A stretch of DNA of 64,000 bases from positions 186,001-250,000 of the forward strand of contig JANWJS010000037.1 in assembly GCA_025451845.1 (NCBI GenBank), read 5' to 3'. This document shows, one piece after another, positions 1 through 8,559 of this stretch. The stretch is from Steroidobacteraceae bacterium (GTDB lineage Bacteria > Pseudomonadota > Gammaproteobacteria > Steroidobacterales > Steroidobacteraceae). How positions within the stretch are numbered: position 1 is the stretch's first letter; the number at the start of each line of letters is the position of its first letter. Made by a program: the position numbers and the translations under genes. The notes under the pieces were generated by a model, which did not search any database, was not told where the DNA came from, and was given only the letters and a program-made list of their open reading frames with translations.

Positions 1-468
1 CAGGGCACCGAAACGACTCAGGACCTGACGCGCAGCCCCGATACCGCGATGCGCGGCCTATTCCAGGCCTTCGCCGCGCCCATCGCGCGCTACCTCGAGC
101 ACATCGGGCGGGGCACCGACCCCCTGCGGCGCCGCAATGGTGGCCGCTGGCGCTTCCATGGCAGCTGGTCGGTTCGTCTGCGTAACCGCGGCTTTCACAT
201 GAGTCACGTCCATCCGCGGGGCTGGATCTCCTCCGCTTTCTATGTGGAGCTGCCGGACATCATGGCGGAGGGCCGCACGGATCAAGGCATACTCACCTTC
301 GGTAAACCCGGCATCCTGACGACGCCGGCGCTGGAAGCCGAATACTCGGTGCGCCCGGCTGCGGGAATGTTGGTTCTCTTCCCGTCATACTTCTGGCACG
401 GCACCGTCCCATTCGAGAGCCCGCAGTCCCGCCTCACCGTCGCTTTCGATGCGGTGCCTGCGAAGTGA
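1..468 (+). CDS. 2OG-Fe(II) oxygenase family protein, 3' part
   Basis: The reading frame is open from the first base, so the gene begins before the window; about 155 C-terminal residues are visible. The double-stranded beta-helix fold of the putative 2OG-Fe(II) oxygenase family is suggested by HVHPRGWISSAFYVELP, with candidate iron-binding histidines near visible residues 69 and 71, and by a distal FWHGTVPF motif (His near 133), followed by RLTVAFD, where the Arg (near 144) would bind 2-oxoglutarate. An internal ATG at 49 is not needed as a start, because the upstream codons read on as family-like sequence. The substrate is unknown. Small inverted repeats around 494-547, downstream of the stop, could help end transcription. 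Confidence 0.8.
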   Translation, partial: QGTETTQDLTRSPDTAMRGLFQAFAAPIARYLEHIGRGTDPLRRRNGGRWRFHGSWSVRLRNRGFHMSHVHPRGWISSAFYVELPDIMAEGRTDQGILTFGKPGILTTPALEAEYSVRPAAGMLVLFPSYFWHGTVPFESPQSRLTVAFDAVPAK

Positions 469-560
469 CACGCGAAATGCGGTTCTCACCGAAGTCGTGG
501 CGTTCTCACGACGAAGCGGCCTGCCTCGCGCGCACGACAGCGGTCGTGTAGGCTTCGGGC

Positions 561-1535
561 ATGGCAACCACAGCCGCTCTCGCCGGATGGCAGTGGACCG
601 AGCTCCGGCGCATCACGGCGCTCGGTGAGCCTCTGCTGGAGCTGCAACCCGTGGATAACGGCAGCGTCCACCTCGCGTTCGGCGGCGACGTCGCCAACTC
701 CATGATCTGCCTCTGCAGAATACTGGGCGCAGGGGCAAAGCGGATTTCGCTGGTCACCGCGCTCGGTGACAGCAGCTACTCCGCGTGGCTGCGGGAGGGG
801 TTGTGCCGCGAGGGAATCAACGTCATCGAGCCATCACTCGCAGGCGAGCCCGGCATCTACGGACTCCCCCTCGGGCCCGAGGGCGGTCCCGGCTTCTCGT
901 ACTGGCGGGCGAGCTCAGCCGCGCGCGCCTTCCTGCAGTCCGCCGATCTCGGGCGGTTAGAAGAGCTGCTCGGCGACTCGCAGCTTCTTCTCGTCACCGG
1001 AATCACACTCGCCCTCTGCTCCAGCGCGAGCTTCGAACACCTCTGCCGCTGGGTGGATCGGCACCGCGACGGCTGCCGGGTCGTATTCGATTGCAACTTC
1101 CGCAGGAAGCTGTGGGACAGCGAGACGCAGGCGCGCGAGCGGATCGGCAAGTTCGAGCGGTTGGCTGCAGTCATCGCGACGGGCGGCGAGGATGAGAGGA
1201 CGCTCTGGGGCGCCGAAAGCACGGCGCAGATCATCGAGCGCGTGAGCCGTCTCTCGGCCGAATATCTGATCCGCGGCGGACCTGCCGGGTGCTGGGTCGG
1301 ATTGGGAGGCGAATGTCAGCATGTCCCGACCGAGCCCCTGACGGTCATCGGCGATACCGCGGGCGCGGGAGACGCGCACCTCGCCGGCTACATGGCCGCC
1401 AGAGTTTCGGGGCGCGGCAGAGCGGAGGCCGCCGCCTATGCGAACAAAGCCGCCGCAGTCATCGTCGGCCAGCGCGGCTCGGTGCCGAAAGAAGACGCCA
1501 GGTTCCCCCCGCTGACTGCTGCGGCGCCTGGATAG
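561..1535 (+). CDS. PfkB-family carbohydrate kinase, 2-keto-3-deoxygluconate kinase-like
   Basis: 324 residues, the usual length for ribokinase/PfkB sugar kinases. The N-terminal sugar-binding part has FGGDVANSM, matching the GG-x-x-x-N signature, near residues 38-46. The C-terminal ATP and anion-hole motif reads GDTAGAGDAHLAGY, whose second GD carries the catalytic Asp. The layout resembles KdgK, which phosphorylates 2-dehydro-3-deoxygluconate in sugar-acid breakdown, but PfkB subfamilies are hard to tell apart by eye, so the substrate is an inference. The ATG lies in CGGGCATGG with no strong Shine-Dalgarno. No other sugar-acid genes are adjacent. A second PfkB protein in this window (the adenosine kinase) is clearly different. 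Confidence 0.82.
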   Translation: MATTAALAGWQWTELRRITALGEPLLELQPVDNGSVHLAFGGDVANSMICLCRILGAGAKRISLVTALGDSSYSAWLREGLCREGINVIEPSLAGEPGIYGLPLGPEGGPGFSYWRASSAARAFLQSADLGRLEELLGDSQLLLVTGITLALCSSASFEHLCRWVDRHRDGCRVVFDCNFRRKLWDSETQARERIGKFERLAAVIATGGEDERTLWGAESTAQIIERVSRLSAEYLIRGGPAGCWVGLGGECQHVPTEPLTVIGDTAGAGDAHLAGYMAARVSGRGRAEAAAYANKAAAVIVGQRGSVPKEDARFPPLTAAAPG

Positions 1536-1644
1536 GGTCGCCCGGTACATCCAAAGTCGTGCGCCGTTTGTCGTTTGCGCCGCTCTTGGGACGTCTCCAG
1601 GGTGAGGCGCCGCACCGGGTGGCGCCATCTGAACGGAGCCAGCA

Positions 1645-1989
1645 ATGAAATACGCGCTTTTGATCTACGAAGACGAGAATCAGTACGGTCCCGACAAGGC
1701 GGGCCCCCGCGTGCAGGAAGTCGCGTCCAGGCACATGACCTTCTCCCAGGGGCTCGGCACCAAGCGCGTGGGCGGCGCGGGACTCAAGGGCACGGCGACG
1801 GCAACCACGGTGCATACCAAGGGCGGCAAGAAGACCGTGCACGACGGTCCTTTCGCCGAGGCACGGGAGCAGCTCGGGGGACTCTATCTCGTCGAGGTGG
1901 CGAGCCTGGATGAGGCCATCGAGATCGCCAAGGGTATTCCCCTCGCGCAGGACGGCGCGATTGAGGTCCGCCCCCTCCTCGGTCCGTGA
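1645..1989 (+). CDS. YCII-related DGPF-domain protein
   Basis: 114 residues forming a single YCII/DGPF domain: the start MKYALLIYEDE and the HDGPFAEAREQLGG signature (near residues 67-80) are clear. The stop codon overlaps the GTG start of the sigma factor that follows (GTGA), so the two are translationally coupled. Pairing of DGPF proteins with ECF42 sigma factors is an established genomic association. The DGPF protein is thought to act in the same response, but its biochemical role is not settled; YciI-like folds have been proposed to be enzymes. A GGAG-containing Shine-Dalgarno lies about 8 bases before the ATG. Confidence 0.9.
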   Translation: MKYALLIYEDENQYGPDKAGPRVQEVASRHMTFSQGLGTKRVGGAGLKGTATATTVHTKGGKKTVHDGPFAEAREQLGGLYLVEVASLDEAIEIAKGIPLAQDGAIEVRPLLGP

Positions 1990-3224
1990 CGAGCGGACTC
2001 GCGCTCGAGAGGGTATTCCGGGCGGCGAGCGGTCGCATCATTGCGGCCCTTGCCGCCCGGTATCGCAATCTCGCGCTGGCAGAAGATGCTTTTTCCGAAG
2101 CCTGCCTCAGGGCGCTGCGGGCCTGGCCGGACACGGGCGTACCCGACGATCCCGCCGCATGGCTATATCGCACGGCGAGCCGCGTAATTCTGGATGCACT
2201 CCGCCAGCAGAGTGTGCGCGAGCGTCATTCCATCCCGGAGCCTCCCTCCGAGCCTTCGGCTGAGCAACTGTTGGCGGACGACGGTCAGGTGATACCCGAC
2301 GAGCGGCTGCGACTCATCTTCATCTGCTGCCACCCCGCGGTGGCGCAGGACGCGCGTGCCGCGCTGACACTGCGGCTGGTCTGCGGACTGACGGTTACCG
2401 AGATCGCCCGTGCCTTCCTCATCGAGGAAGCCACATTGGCGCAGCGCTTGGTGCGCGCCAAGCGCAAGATCGCCGAGGCCGGGGTCTCCTTCGAGCTGCC
2501 CCCGCCGGAGCTTTGGCCCGAGCGACTGGAGGCGGTGCTCTCCACCCTGGAGGTGTCCTACTCCCGGGCGCACGAGGACGCTTCGGGCACCGGAGCCCGC
2601 GCGCACTTTGCGGCCGAAGTGATCCATTTGACGAGCCTCCTGGCGCAGCTCCTGCCCGCAGAGAGCGAGGCTCACGCCCTCGCAGCGCTGGTGCGATACT
2701 CGGAAGCGCGGCGGCCGGCGCGGGTCGACTCGGAAGGCATGATGGTGCCTCTGTCGGAGCAGGACCCCCGGCTGTGGGATCGCACGCGCATCGGCGAGGC
2801 CGACGCTCTGCTGGCGCGCGCCGCGGAGCTCGGGCCGCCCACTGCACGCCTGCTCCAGGCGAAGCTGCAGCGGGTCTGGTGCGCCCGCGGGAGCTGCGCG
2901 AAGTCCCCGCCGTGGCCCGAGATCTTGAGCATCTATGACCGCTTGGTTCAGCTGCGTGACGATCCGTTCGTACGCATCAACCGTGCGGTCGCCCTGGCTG
3001 AGATACGCGGACCCGAGGCGGCGCTGGAGGAGCTCGCCAGCCTGGATGGCGCCAAACTTGCCGGATTTGCGCCGTATCATGCAGTGCGTGCCGATTTTTT
3101 GGCACGTGTCGGGCGACACGGCGACGCGCGGCAGGCTTACGAAACGGTCCTTGCGCTCGACCCGCCGCCCGCCGAGGAGCGGTGGATTCGCCGCAAACTG
3201 ACCCTGTTGAAAAACGAGGCCTGA
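1986..3224 (+). CDS. ECF42-type RNA polymerase sigma factor with C-terminal TPR-like extension
   Basis: 412 residues, about twice the size of a minimal ECF sigma factor. The N-terminal half has region 2 (residues about 15-75; AEDAFSEACLRALRAWP and the AWLYRTASRVILD helix) and region 4 (about 115-165; LRLVCGLTVTEIARAFLIEE). The remaining 230 or so residues are the helical DUF6596/TPR-like extension typical of ECF42 (SigJ-like) factors, containing LLQAKLQR and YETVLALDPPPAEERW. The GTG start overlaps the stop of the DGPF gene. No anti-sigma gene is adjacent, which fits this group: the C-terminal extension is believed to control activity. An M48 peptidase follows 7 bases after the stop and is probably in the same transcript. 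Confidence 0.92.
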   Translation: MTSGLALERVFRAASGRIIAALAARYRNLALAEDAFSEACLRALRAWPDTGVPDDPAAWLYRTASRVILDALRQQSVRERHSIPEPPSEPSAEQLLADDGQVIPDERLRLIFICCHPAVAQDARAALTLRLVCGLTVTEIARAFLIEEATLAQRLVRAKRKIAEAGVSFELPPPELWPERLEAVLSTLEVSYSRAHEDASGTGARAHFAAEVIHLTSLLAQLLPAESEAHALAALVRYSEARRPARVDSEGMMVPLSEQDPRLWDRTRIGEADALLARAAELGPPTARLLQAKLQRVWCARGSCAKSPPWPEILSIYDRLVQLRDDPFVRINRAVALAEIRGPEAALEELASLDGAKLAGFAPYHAVRADFLARVGRHGDARQAYETVLALDPPPAEERWIRRKLTLLKNEA

Positions 3225-3231
3225 AATCCCG

Positions 3232-4476
3232 ATGCATTGGCCCACAGCATTCTTCATTGCCGCAGTTGCGGTTGCGGCGGCCGTGGAGCTTTGGCTCGCT
3301 GCGCGTCAGATCGCCGCGGTCGCGACACACCGCGATCGCATTCCGGAGCCCTTTGCCGGCCGGCTCTCGCCGGAAGATCACCGCAAGGCGGCGGACTACA
3401 CGGTCGCCAAGGCCCGGCTCGGAATGATCAGCACGGTCATCAATGCCGGAATCACTCTGGCGCTGACCGTCGGCGGAGGCATCGCGGCGATCGATTCCCT
3501 CTGGCGGCACACCGGTTGGAGCGAGCTCTGGCTCGGACTAGCGGTGATCGCCACAGTCGCCGCCGCCGTGGGGATCGTCGGCCTGCCGTTGTCGCTGTTG
3601 CGTACTTTCCGCATCGAAGCCGACTTCGGCTTCAACCGAACGACACCCCTGATCTTCCTGGCCGATCTCGGCAAGGGAATCGCGCTCGCGGCGCTGATCG
3701 GCGGGCCGTTGATTCTCGCGGTCCTCGTGCTGATGGCTCATGCCGGCCGCTGGTGGTGGCTGGGGGCATTCGGTTGCTGGCTCGTGCTGACGTTGCTCAT
3801 CACCTGGGCCTGGCCAGCCTTCATCGCGCCGCTGTTCAATAAGTTCTCACCGCTCGAGGACACTTCGCTGCGGGACCGCATCGAGGCGCTGCTCGGGCGC
3901 TGCGGCTTTCGCTCGAGCGGCGTCTTCGTCATCGACGGCTCGCGACGGTCCGCGCACGGCAATGCCTACTTCACCGGGATCGGCAGGCACAAGCGCATCG
4001 TGTTCTTCGACACGCTGCTGAAGCAACTCGCTTCGCCCGAGATCGAGGCCGTGCTCGCGCATGAGCTCGGGCATTTTCGCCTGCATCATGTCCGCCAGCG
4101 GCTGCTCGTGTCGTTCGCCACCATGCTGGCCGGCTTCGCGCTCCTCGGCTGGCTGGCCGGCAAGCCGGGCTTCTACCGGGCGCTCGGCGTACCAACTTCA
4201 TCGGCGCACGCCGCGCTCATCCTTTTCGCGTTGGTGGTTCCGGTGGTGCTCTTCTTCACCACTCCCCTCGGCTCGCTCTGGTCACGCCGCCACGAGTTTG
4301 CGGCGGACCGATTCGCTTCCCAACACGCGAGCGCGCAGGAGCTGGCCTCGGCGCTCGTCAAGCTGTATCGCGACAACGCGAGCACGCTGACGCCCGATCC
4401 GCTTTACACCGCCTTCTACTACTCGCACCCACCGGCGCTCGAGCGCATTGCGCGGCTCACAGCCGCGCCTCCTTGA
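3232..4476 (+). CDS. M48 family membrane metallopeptidase (Ste24/CAAX protease-like)
   Basis: 414 residues. It is a multi-spanning inner-membrane protein with hydrophobic segments near the N-terminus, around 65-85, 100-125, 145-170, 175-200 and 290-350. The zinc site is explicit: HELGH at residues 277-281 and the third ligand Glu at about 355 in HEFAADRFA. The N-terminal half matches the CAAX-protease N-terminal domain of Ste24-like enzymes. Bacterial members degrade or process membrane proteins; no specific substrate can be read here. It begins 7 bases after the ECF42 sigma factor and probably belongs to the same operon, which suggests an envelope-related output for that sigma factor (inference). 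Confidence 0.92.
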   Translation: MHWPTAFFIAAVAVAAAVELWLAARQIAAVATHRDRIPEPFAGRLSPEDHRKAADYTVAKARLGMISTVINAGITLALTVGGGIAAIDSLWRHTGWSELWLGLAVIATVAAAVGIVGLPLSLLRTFRIEADFGFNRTTPLIFLADLGKGIALAALIGGPLILAVLVLMAHAGRWWWLGAFGCWLVLTLLITWAWPAFIAPLFNKFSPLEDTSLRDRIEALLGRCGFRSSGVFVIDGSRRSAHGNAYFTGIGRHKRIVFFDTLLKQLASPEIEAVLAHELGHFRLHHVRQRLLVSFATMLAGFALLGWLAGKPGFYRALGVPTSSAHAALILFALVVPVVLFFTTPLGSLWSRRHEFAADRFASQHASAQELASALVKLYRDNASTLTPDPLYTAFYYSHPPALERIARLTAAPP

Positions 4477-4513
4477 CACAGTCAGAAATCGACGCTACTT
4501 TCGGGGGGTGAAC

Positions 4514-4591
4514 ATGGCGCCGCGCAAACAGCAACAAACCCGCAAAACCTCCGCGGGCAATGCGTGCGTCCGTTCCGAATCCGCGGCCTGA
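4514..4591 (+). CDS. possible 25-residue basic leader ORF
   Basis: An ATG preceded by a GGGGGG tract five bases upstream opens a 25-codon frame starting MAPRKQQQTRK, rich in Lys, Arg and Gln, ending at a TGA before the next gene. It is the only gene-like object between the M48 peptidase and the hypothetical gene at 4683. Such short frames are common by chance in GC-rich DNA, so this is a weak call kept because of its purine-rich upstream tract. Confidence 0.2.
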   Translation: MAPRKQQQTRKTSAGNACVRSESAA

Positions 4592-4652
4592 AGGCCGAAT
4601 CGATCCGAACACCCACTCTCGCAGATCCCGCCGTCGGCGGGGTCAGCTTAGG

Positions 4653-4676
4653 CTCCGCCCGGCACGGCGAAGGAGC
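4653..4676 (+). promoter_or_regulatory. inverted repeat that would sequester a Shine-Dalgarno
   Basis: GGCTCC at 4653-4658 is the exact complement of GGAGCC at 4671-4676. The second arm contains the AAGGAG Shine-Dalgarno that decides the ATG at 4683. A second strong hairpin, CCCGCC-GTC-GGCGGG, lies just upstream near 4628-4642. Together they could hold the ribosome site of the downstream gene in a closed state. Only the complementarity is seen; regulation is inferred. Confidence 0.35.
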
Positions 4677-4682
4677 CAGACC

Positions 4683-5111
4683 ATGTCATATCCCCGTTCC
4701 GACGACGAGATCGAGCACATTGCCCGCGGGCTGATGGAGCGCACGCTGCCCAAATCCGGCTGGACACATGTTGCGCATTTCGCCGCGGCGTTCTGGCTGT
4801 TGCGCCACCGGGGCGATGCGGCACTGCATGACATGCCGCCGCTCATTCGTGCCTACAACGAATCGACCGGCGTTGCAAATACGGACACGAGCGGCTATCA
4901 CGAGACGATCACCGTCGCCTCACTGCGCATCGCGCGCGCTTGGCTCATCGAGCGCCCGGACATGCCGCTGCATGGCGCGCTCGCCGAGTTGCTGATGAGC
5001 CCTTTGGGCCGCTCCGACTGGCCCCTTGCCTACTGGTCGCGGGAGCGGCTCTTTTCGGTAGCCGCACGCCGGGCGTGGGTCGATCCCGATCTGCGCGCCT
5101 TCACGCTCTGA
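4683..5111 (+). CDS. conserved hypothetical protein
   Basis: 142 residues from the ATG with a good AAGGAG site; a longer in-frame opening upstream has no ribosome site and runs through hairpins. The sequence is soluble and helical, with histidine-bearing motifs GWTHVAHFAAAFWLLR (near residues 24-39) and TSGYHETITVASLRIARAW (near 70-88). It looks like a compact single-domain family with conserved His/Tyr/Glu residues, but I do not recognise a function and assign none. It stands alone between a peptidase gene and a minus-strand cupin gene. Confidence 0.75.
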   Translation: MSYPRSDDEIEHIARGLMERTLPKSGWTHVAHFAAAFWLLRHRGDAALHDMPPLIRAYNESTGVANTDTSGYHETITVASLRIARAWLIERPDMPLHGALAELLMSPLGRSDWPLAYWSRERLFSVAARRAWVDPDLRAFTL

Positions 5112-5150
5112 GCAGCACCGTACTGCAGCGCTCGGCGCGATAGCGGCTCT

Positions 5151-5621
5151 TCAGCGCGGACGCGGTGGGTACGGTGTGCCGTCCTTGTGCAGGAACGAGC
5201 GCGTCCCGGGGCGAATGGTGAGATCGAGGTCCGGATAATCCACCCCATCGCGCTCCGGGTCGCGCGAGCCGATCTCGATGAGGACGGCCTCCGTGTTGGT
5301 GCGGTTCTGCAGGTGATGGCCATCGCCGTCGCCCGCCTTGAACCCGGCGCCGTCGCCCGCCCGCAGCACTTCTTCGCCCGCGTCGCTGACCAGCACGACC
5401 TCGCCCTCGAGGATGTATACGAACTCATCCTCCGCCGTATGCCAGTGGCGCTGGCTGGACCACGTGCCGGGCGGCAGGCGCAGCAGATTGACGCCGAACT
5501 GGGTGAGCCCCGCCACATCCCCCAGCCGCAACCGCTTGCGCTGCCGGCAAGGCTCGTCGTAGGGCGCGGGATAGCCGCTGCCGAGCGAGATCTTGATGGC
5601 CGAGATATCTATTTTCTTCAC
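5151..5621 (-). CDS. cupin domain-containing protein
   Basis: 156 residues from a GTG start with a strong GGAGGCGG Shine-Dalgarno; the much longer open frame upstream is antisense to the HAD gene and has no family resemblance. One cupin barrel is evident: RHWHTAEDEFVYILEGEV (metal-binding His, His, Glu at about residues 57-65) and the second motif with GHHLQN. After the barrel comes a short C-terminal tail with RPGTRSFLHKDG. Cupins of this type range from sugar-phosphate isomerases to small-molecule binding proteins, so only the fold and probable metal binding are claimed. It is divergent from the HAD phosphatase, with 63 bases between the starts. Confidence 0.85.
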   Translation of the reverse strand: MKKIDISAIKISLGSGYPAPYDEPCRQRKRLRLGDVAGLTQFGVNLLRLPPGTWSSQRHWHTAEDEFVYILEGEVVLVSDAGEEVLRAGDGAGFKAGDGDGHHLQNRTNTEAVLIEIGSRDPERDGVDYPDLDLTIRPGTRSFLHKDGTPYPPRPR

Positions 5622-5684
5622 GTTCCGCCTCCGACAGAATGCGAGGGTCGCTTGCCGAAGTCTACACGGCCGAGGTCCAGATCG

Positions 5685-6362
5685 ATGAGCCGCTCCGACG
5701 TCAGTTTCCTTTTCGATCTCGATGGCACGCTGGTCGACAGCGTCTACCAGCACGTCCAGGCCTGGCAGGAGGCGCTCCACGCAGCAGGTATCGAGCTTTC
5801 GGTCTGGCGCATTCACCGGAAGATCGGCATGAGCGGCGGCCTCTTCACAGAGATGCTGCTGCGCGAGATGCCCATCGAGATCACTCCTGCTCTGCTCGAG
5901 AACCTGCAGCGCCAACACGCCGAGGCATACGCGCGGCTGGTCCGCTGGGTGAGGCCTTTGCCGGGGGCGATCGAGCTGCTCCGATACCTGACGAAAGCTC
6001 GGATTCCCTGGACTATCGCGACGAGCGGGCGCATGGGGTCGGCGAAATTCAACCTCGATATTCTCGAGGTCGACCCCGCCAAGGTACCGGTGGTCACTCG
6101 CGACGATGTGCGTCGTGCCAAGCCCGATCCCGATCTCTTCCTCGCGGCTGCCTCCCGGCTGGGCACCGACATAGAGTCCGCGGTCATCGTCGGTGACAGC
6201 ATCTGGGACATGCTCGCGGCGCGGCGCGCCCGCGGACTGGGGGTGGGACTCTTGTCGGGCGGCTACGGCCAGGACGAGCTCGAGCGCTCTGGTGCCGTGC
6301 GCGTGTACGAGGACCCGGCCGACCTTCTGCGCCACATCGACGAGATCGGAGGCAGAGCCTAG
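5685..6362 (+). CDS. HAD-superfamily hydrolase (phosphoglycolate phosphatase / beta-phosphoglucomutase-like)
   Basis: 225 residues from the ATG just before the first motif. HAD motif I is FLFDLDGTLVDS (residues about 8-19, nucleophile Asp); motif II is the TIATSGR region; motif III is the Lys in RRAKPDPDLFL; motif IV is VIVGDSIWDM. A helical cap lies between motifs I and II, as in class C1 enzymes such as Gph and PgmB. The substrate is a small phosphorylated metabolite that cannot be named from sequence. An upstream extension of the frame lies in the divergent cupin promoter and is rejected. A glutathione S-transferase gene follows 75 bases downstream. Confidence 0.88.
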   Translation: MSRSDVSFLFDLDGTLVDSVYQHVQAWQEALHAAGIELSVWRIHRKIGMSGGLFTEMLLREMPIEITPALLENLQRQHAEAYARLVRWVRPLPGAIELLRYLTKARIPWTIATSGRMGSAKFNLDILEVDPAKVPVVTRDDVRRAKPDPDLFLAAASRLGTDIESAVIVGDSIWDMLAARRARGLGVGLLSGGYGQDELERSGAVRVYEDPADLLRHIDEIGGRA

Positions 6363-6437
6363 TAGCGCGGCATTGCGACTCATCAAGCAGCACAGCAACT
6401 GCACGGGACGCGAGTTGCCGCCGGAGAGAACACGATC

Positions 6438-7046
6438 ATGCAACTCTACTTCAATCCCGCCTCGCCCTTCGTTCGCAAGGTACGCGTGACCGCGCACGAG
6501 CTCGGGCTCAGCGAAAGAATCGAGCTCATCGGCATCATGCTCACGCCGGTGAGCCCGCACGATGCGCTGCGTTCCAGGAACCCGATCGGCAAGATTCCGG
6601 CACTCGTCCTCGACGAGGAGACCGTGCTCTACGACTCGCCTGTCATCTGCGAATACCTCGATGCGCTCGCGGGCGGTGGTCGCATGTTTCCGGCCGCTGG
6701 TGTCGCGCGCTGGACGGCGCTTCGCCGCCAGGCGATAGCAGACGGCATCATGGATGCCGCCGTGTTGACACGGTACGAGGAAGCGGTCCGCCCCAAGGAG
6801 CTGCGCTGGCAGGACTGGGTCGATGCGCAGTTCCTGAAGATTCGCACGGCTCTCGACAGCCTGGAGCGGGAGAATCTCGCAGACGCCTTCGACATCGGCT
6901 CGATCTCGATCGCTTGCGCGCTGAGCTATCTCGACCTACGCTTCGCCAGCGAGGGTTGGAGAACGAGTCGGCCGCGGCTCACCGAGTGGGCAGCCGCGAC
7001 GGCCCAGCGGCCGTCGCTCACCGCGACCGCGCTCGCGGTGCCGTGA
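6438..7046 (+). CDS. glutathione S-transferase family protein
   Basis: 202 residues with the two-domain GST layout. The N-terminal thioredoxin-like domain (about 1-80) starts MQLYFNPASPFVRKVR, with the SPFVRK segment where the catalytic Ser or Tyr normally sits. It also has KIPALVLDEETVLYDSPVIC, giving the cis-proline and the glutathione-binding DS pair. The C-terminal helical domain ends in the SIACALSYLDLRF capping motif. GSTs conjugate or exchange glutathione on electrophiles. The window also encodes a glutathione-dependent S-formylglutathione hydrolase, but nothing links the two directly. The start is the ATG after GGAGAGAACACG. Confidence 0.92.
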   Translation: MQLYFNPASPFVRKVRVTAHELGLSERIELIGIMLTPVSPHDALRSRNPIGKIPALVLDEETVLYDSPVICEYLDALAGGGRMFPAAGVARWTALRRQAIADGIMDAAVLTRYEEAVRPKELRWQDWVDAQFLKIRTALDSLERENLADAFDIGSISIACALSYLDLRFASEGWRTSRPRLTEWAAATAQRPSLTATALAVP

Positions 7047-7077
7047 CTGCCATGCCTGCCGCATTGTGCGGCGGGCG

Positions 7078-8559
7078 CTACGCGCAACGGCTCGCCGCGG
7101 TCTCGGTGGCCGGCTGGCCGCTCGCCTGGTCACTCGCGAGCCGATCGCGGCGATGCGACAGCTTCATCCTGTACATGCTCTCGTCCGCGATCTTCAGCAG
7201 GCTGTCGGTATCAGCGGCGTCGCGGCCGTAAATGCTGATACCGAGGCTAGCCTCGACACGCAGCGACTTGCCACCGACACTGACAGGCCTCCCGATGGCA
7301 TCGGTCGCTGCGACGGCGCTCCTACGAGCCTCGGCCGGGTCGCTGATGCCCGGCAGCACGATCACGAACTCATCCCCACCGACGCGCGCCGCGAGGTCCG
7401 ACTCGCGGATGCTGGTCGCGATCTGCGTGGCCACATGCTGCAGCACCGCATCCCCGGCCGCATGCCCGAGGTTGTCGTTGATCTCCTTGAACAGATCAAG
7501 ATCGATGTACACGACCGCCAGCGCGCAGTCGCTGTGCGCCGCAATCAGCTTCTCCAGGGATTCGTAGAGCGATGCGCGATTCAGCAGGCCAGTCAGCGAG
7601 TCATGATGCGCGCGCCGCATCATCTCGAGGAGCATCTCCCTCTCGCTCGTGATGTCGATCATGGCGCCCGTGGCGCGGGTGAGCTCCGAGCCGGGCATGA
7701 GCATCCATTGACTGCGCATCCAGCGCACCGCGCCGCTCGGCAGGATGAGGCGGAATTCGGCTTGCATGGTCCCGCCGGCGCGTCGGCCCCCCTCGGTACC
7801 CGACCACAGGGCACTGCGGTCATCGGGATGGACCATGGCCTCGAACACCGTGCGGCTCAGCTCACACCTCATCGGCGAGCGCTCCAGCAGCGCGGCGAGT
7901 CCACTCGAGACAGTGACGGTGTTGCGCTCGAAGTCCGCTTCCCAGATGCCGAACCGCGCTGCCTGTTCCGCCAGATTGAGGCTCCTCACCGCATCGGCAA
8001 GCTTCCTTTCGGCGCGAATGCGCTCGATGGCGTTGCCTGCGAGCTGGCCGGCCACACGCGCAAGCCGCAGCTCCTGCGGCCGAGGGGACGAGATCACTCG
8101 GCGGTAGGTGGCGAAAGTACCCTGTACCAAGCCCCTGGAATCGCGAATCGGCTGACTCCAGCAGGATCGCAGCCCGTAGCTCAGCACGAATTCACGTGCC
8201 AGCGCGAACCGGTGGTCGGTGGCGATATCCTCCACGATCACCGTCTCATTGCGGTACGCGGCGGAGCCGCAGGAGCCCACATCCGGACCGATCTCGAGTC
8301 CGTTGGCGGCGTCGAGATAGGACTGCGGCAAGCTGGGACCCGAGGCAACGAGCAGGCGGCACCGCTGCACCTCATCGAGCAGCATGATCGTGCACAGCGA
8401 CTGCGGGGATATTCGCTCAATCGCGCGAGTCAGGGTGTCGAGCACTTCGCCGAGCGGCGCGCCCTTGGCGACCAGCTCGAGCATGCTGCGCTCGGTCTCG
8501 GTGACCAGCGAGGAGGTCGTGAGCTCCTCCGACTCGCCCACCTTCGGGCTCCGTGTCAC
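7078..8559 (-). CDS. GAF-PAS-GGDEF diguanylate cyclase
   Basis: 493 residues, soluble. Domains: GAF (about 20-165; LCTIMLLDE, DVGSCGSAAYRNETVIVEDI), a PAS/PAC segment (about 195-310; FGIWEADF, WMRSQWMLMPGSELTRATGAMIDIT) and a C-terminal GGDEF domain (about 315-475). The active site reads VGGDEFVIVLP, with YIDLDLFKEIND supplying the metal-binding Asp, so c-di-GMP synthesis is expected. The inhibitory I-site is intact: RESD lies five residues before GGDEF. The GTG start overlaps the stop of a tiny upstream frame (GTGA). A second c-di-GMP enzyme, an EAL phosphodiesterase, lies about 11 kb away, but the two are not in one operon. Confidence 0.95.
   Translation of the reverse strand: MTRSPKVGESEELTTSSLVTETERSMLELVAKGAPLGEVLDTLTRAIERISPQSLCTIMLLDEVQRCRLLVASGPSLPQSYLDAANGLEIGPDVGSCGSAAYRNETVIVEDIATDHRFALAREFVLSYGLRSCWSQPIRDSRGLVQGTFATYRRVISSPRPQELRLARVAGQLAGNAIERIRAERKLADAVRSLNLAEQAARFGIWEADFERNTVTVSSGLAALLERSPMRCELSRTVFEAMVHPDDRSALWSGTEGGRRAGGTMQAEFRLILPSGAVRWMRSQWMLMPGSELTRATGAMIDITSEREMLLEMMRRAHHDSLTGLLNRASLYESLEKLIAAHSDCALAVVYIDLDLFKEINDNLGHAAGDAVLQHVATQIATSIRESDLAARVGGDEFVIVLPGISDPAEARRSAVAATDAIGRPVSVGGKSLRVEASLGISIYGRDAADTDSLLKIADESMYRMKLSHRRDRLASDQASGQPATETAASRCA

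Noticed and set aside
5151-6560. An apparent 469-residue protein with a C-terminal cupin
   Set aside because: The upstream part is antisense to the HAD gene; the GTG at 5621 with a GGAGGCGG site gives a normal cupin.
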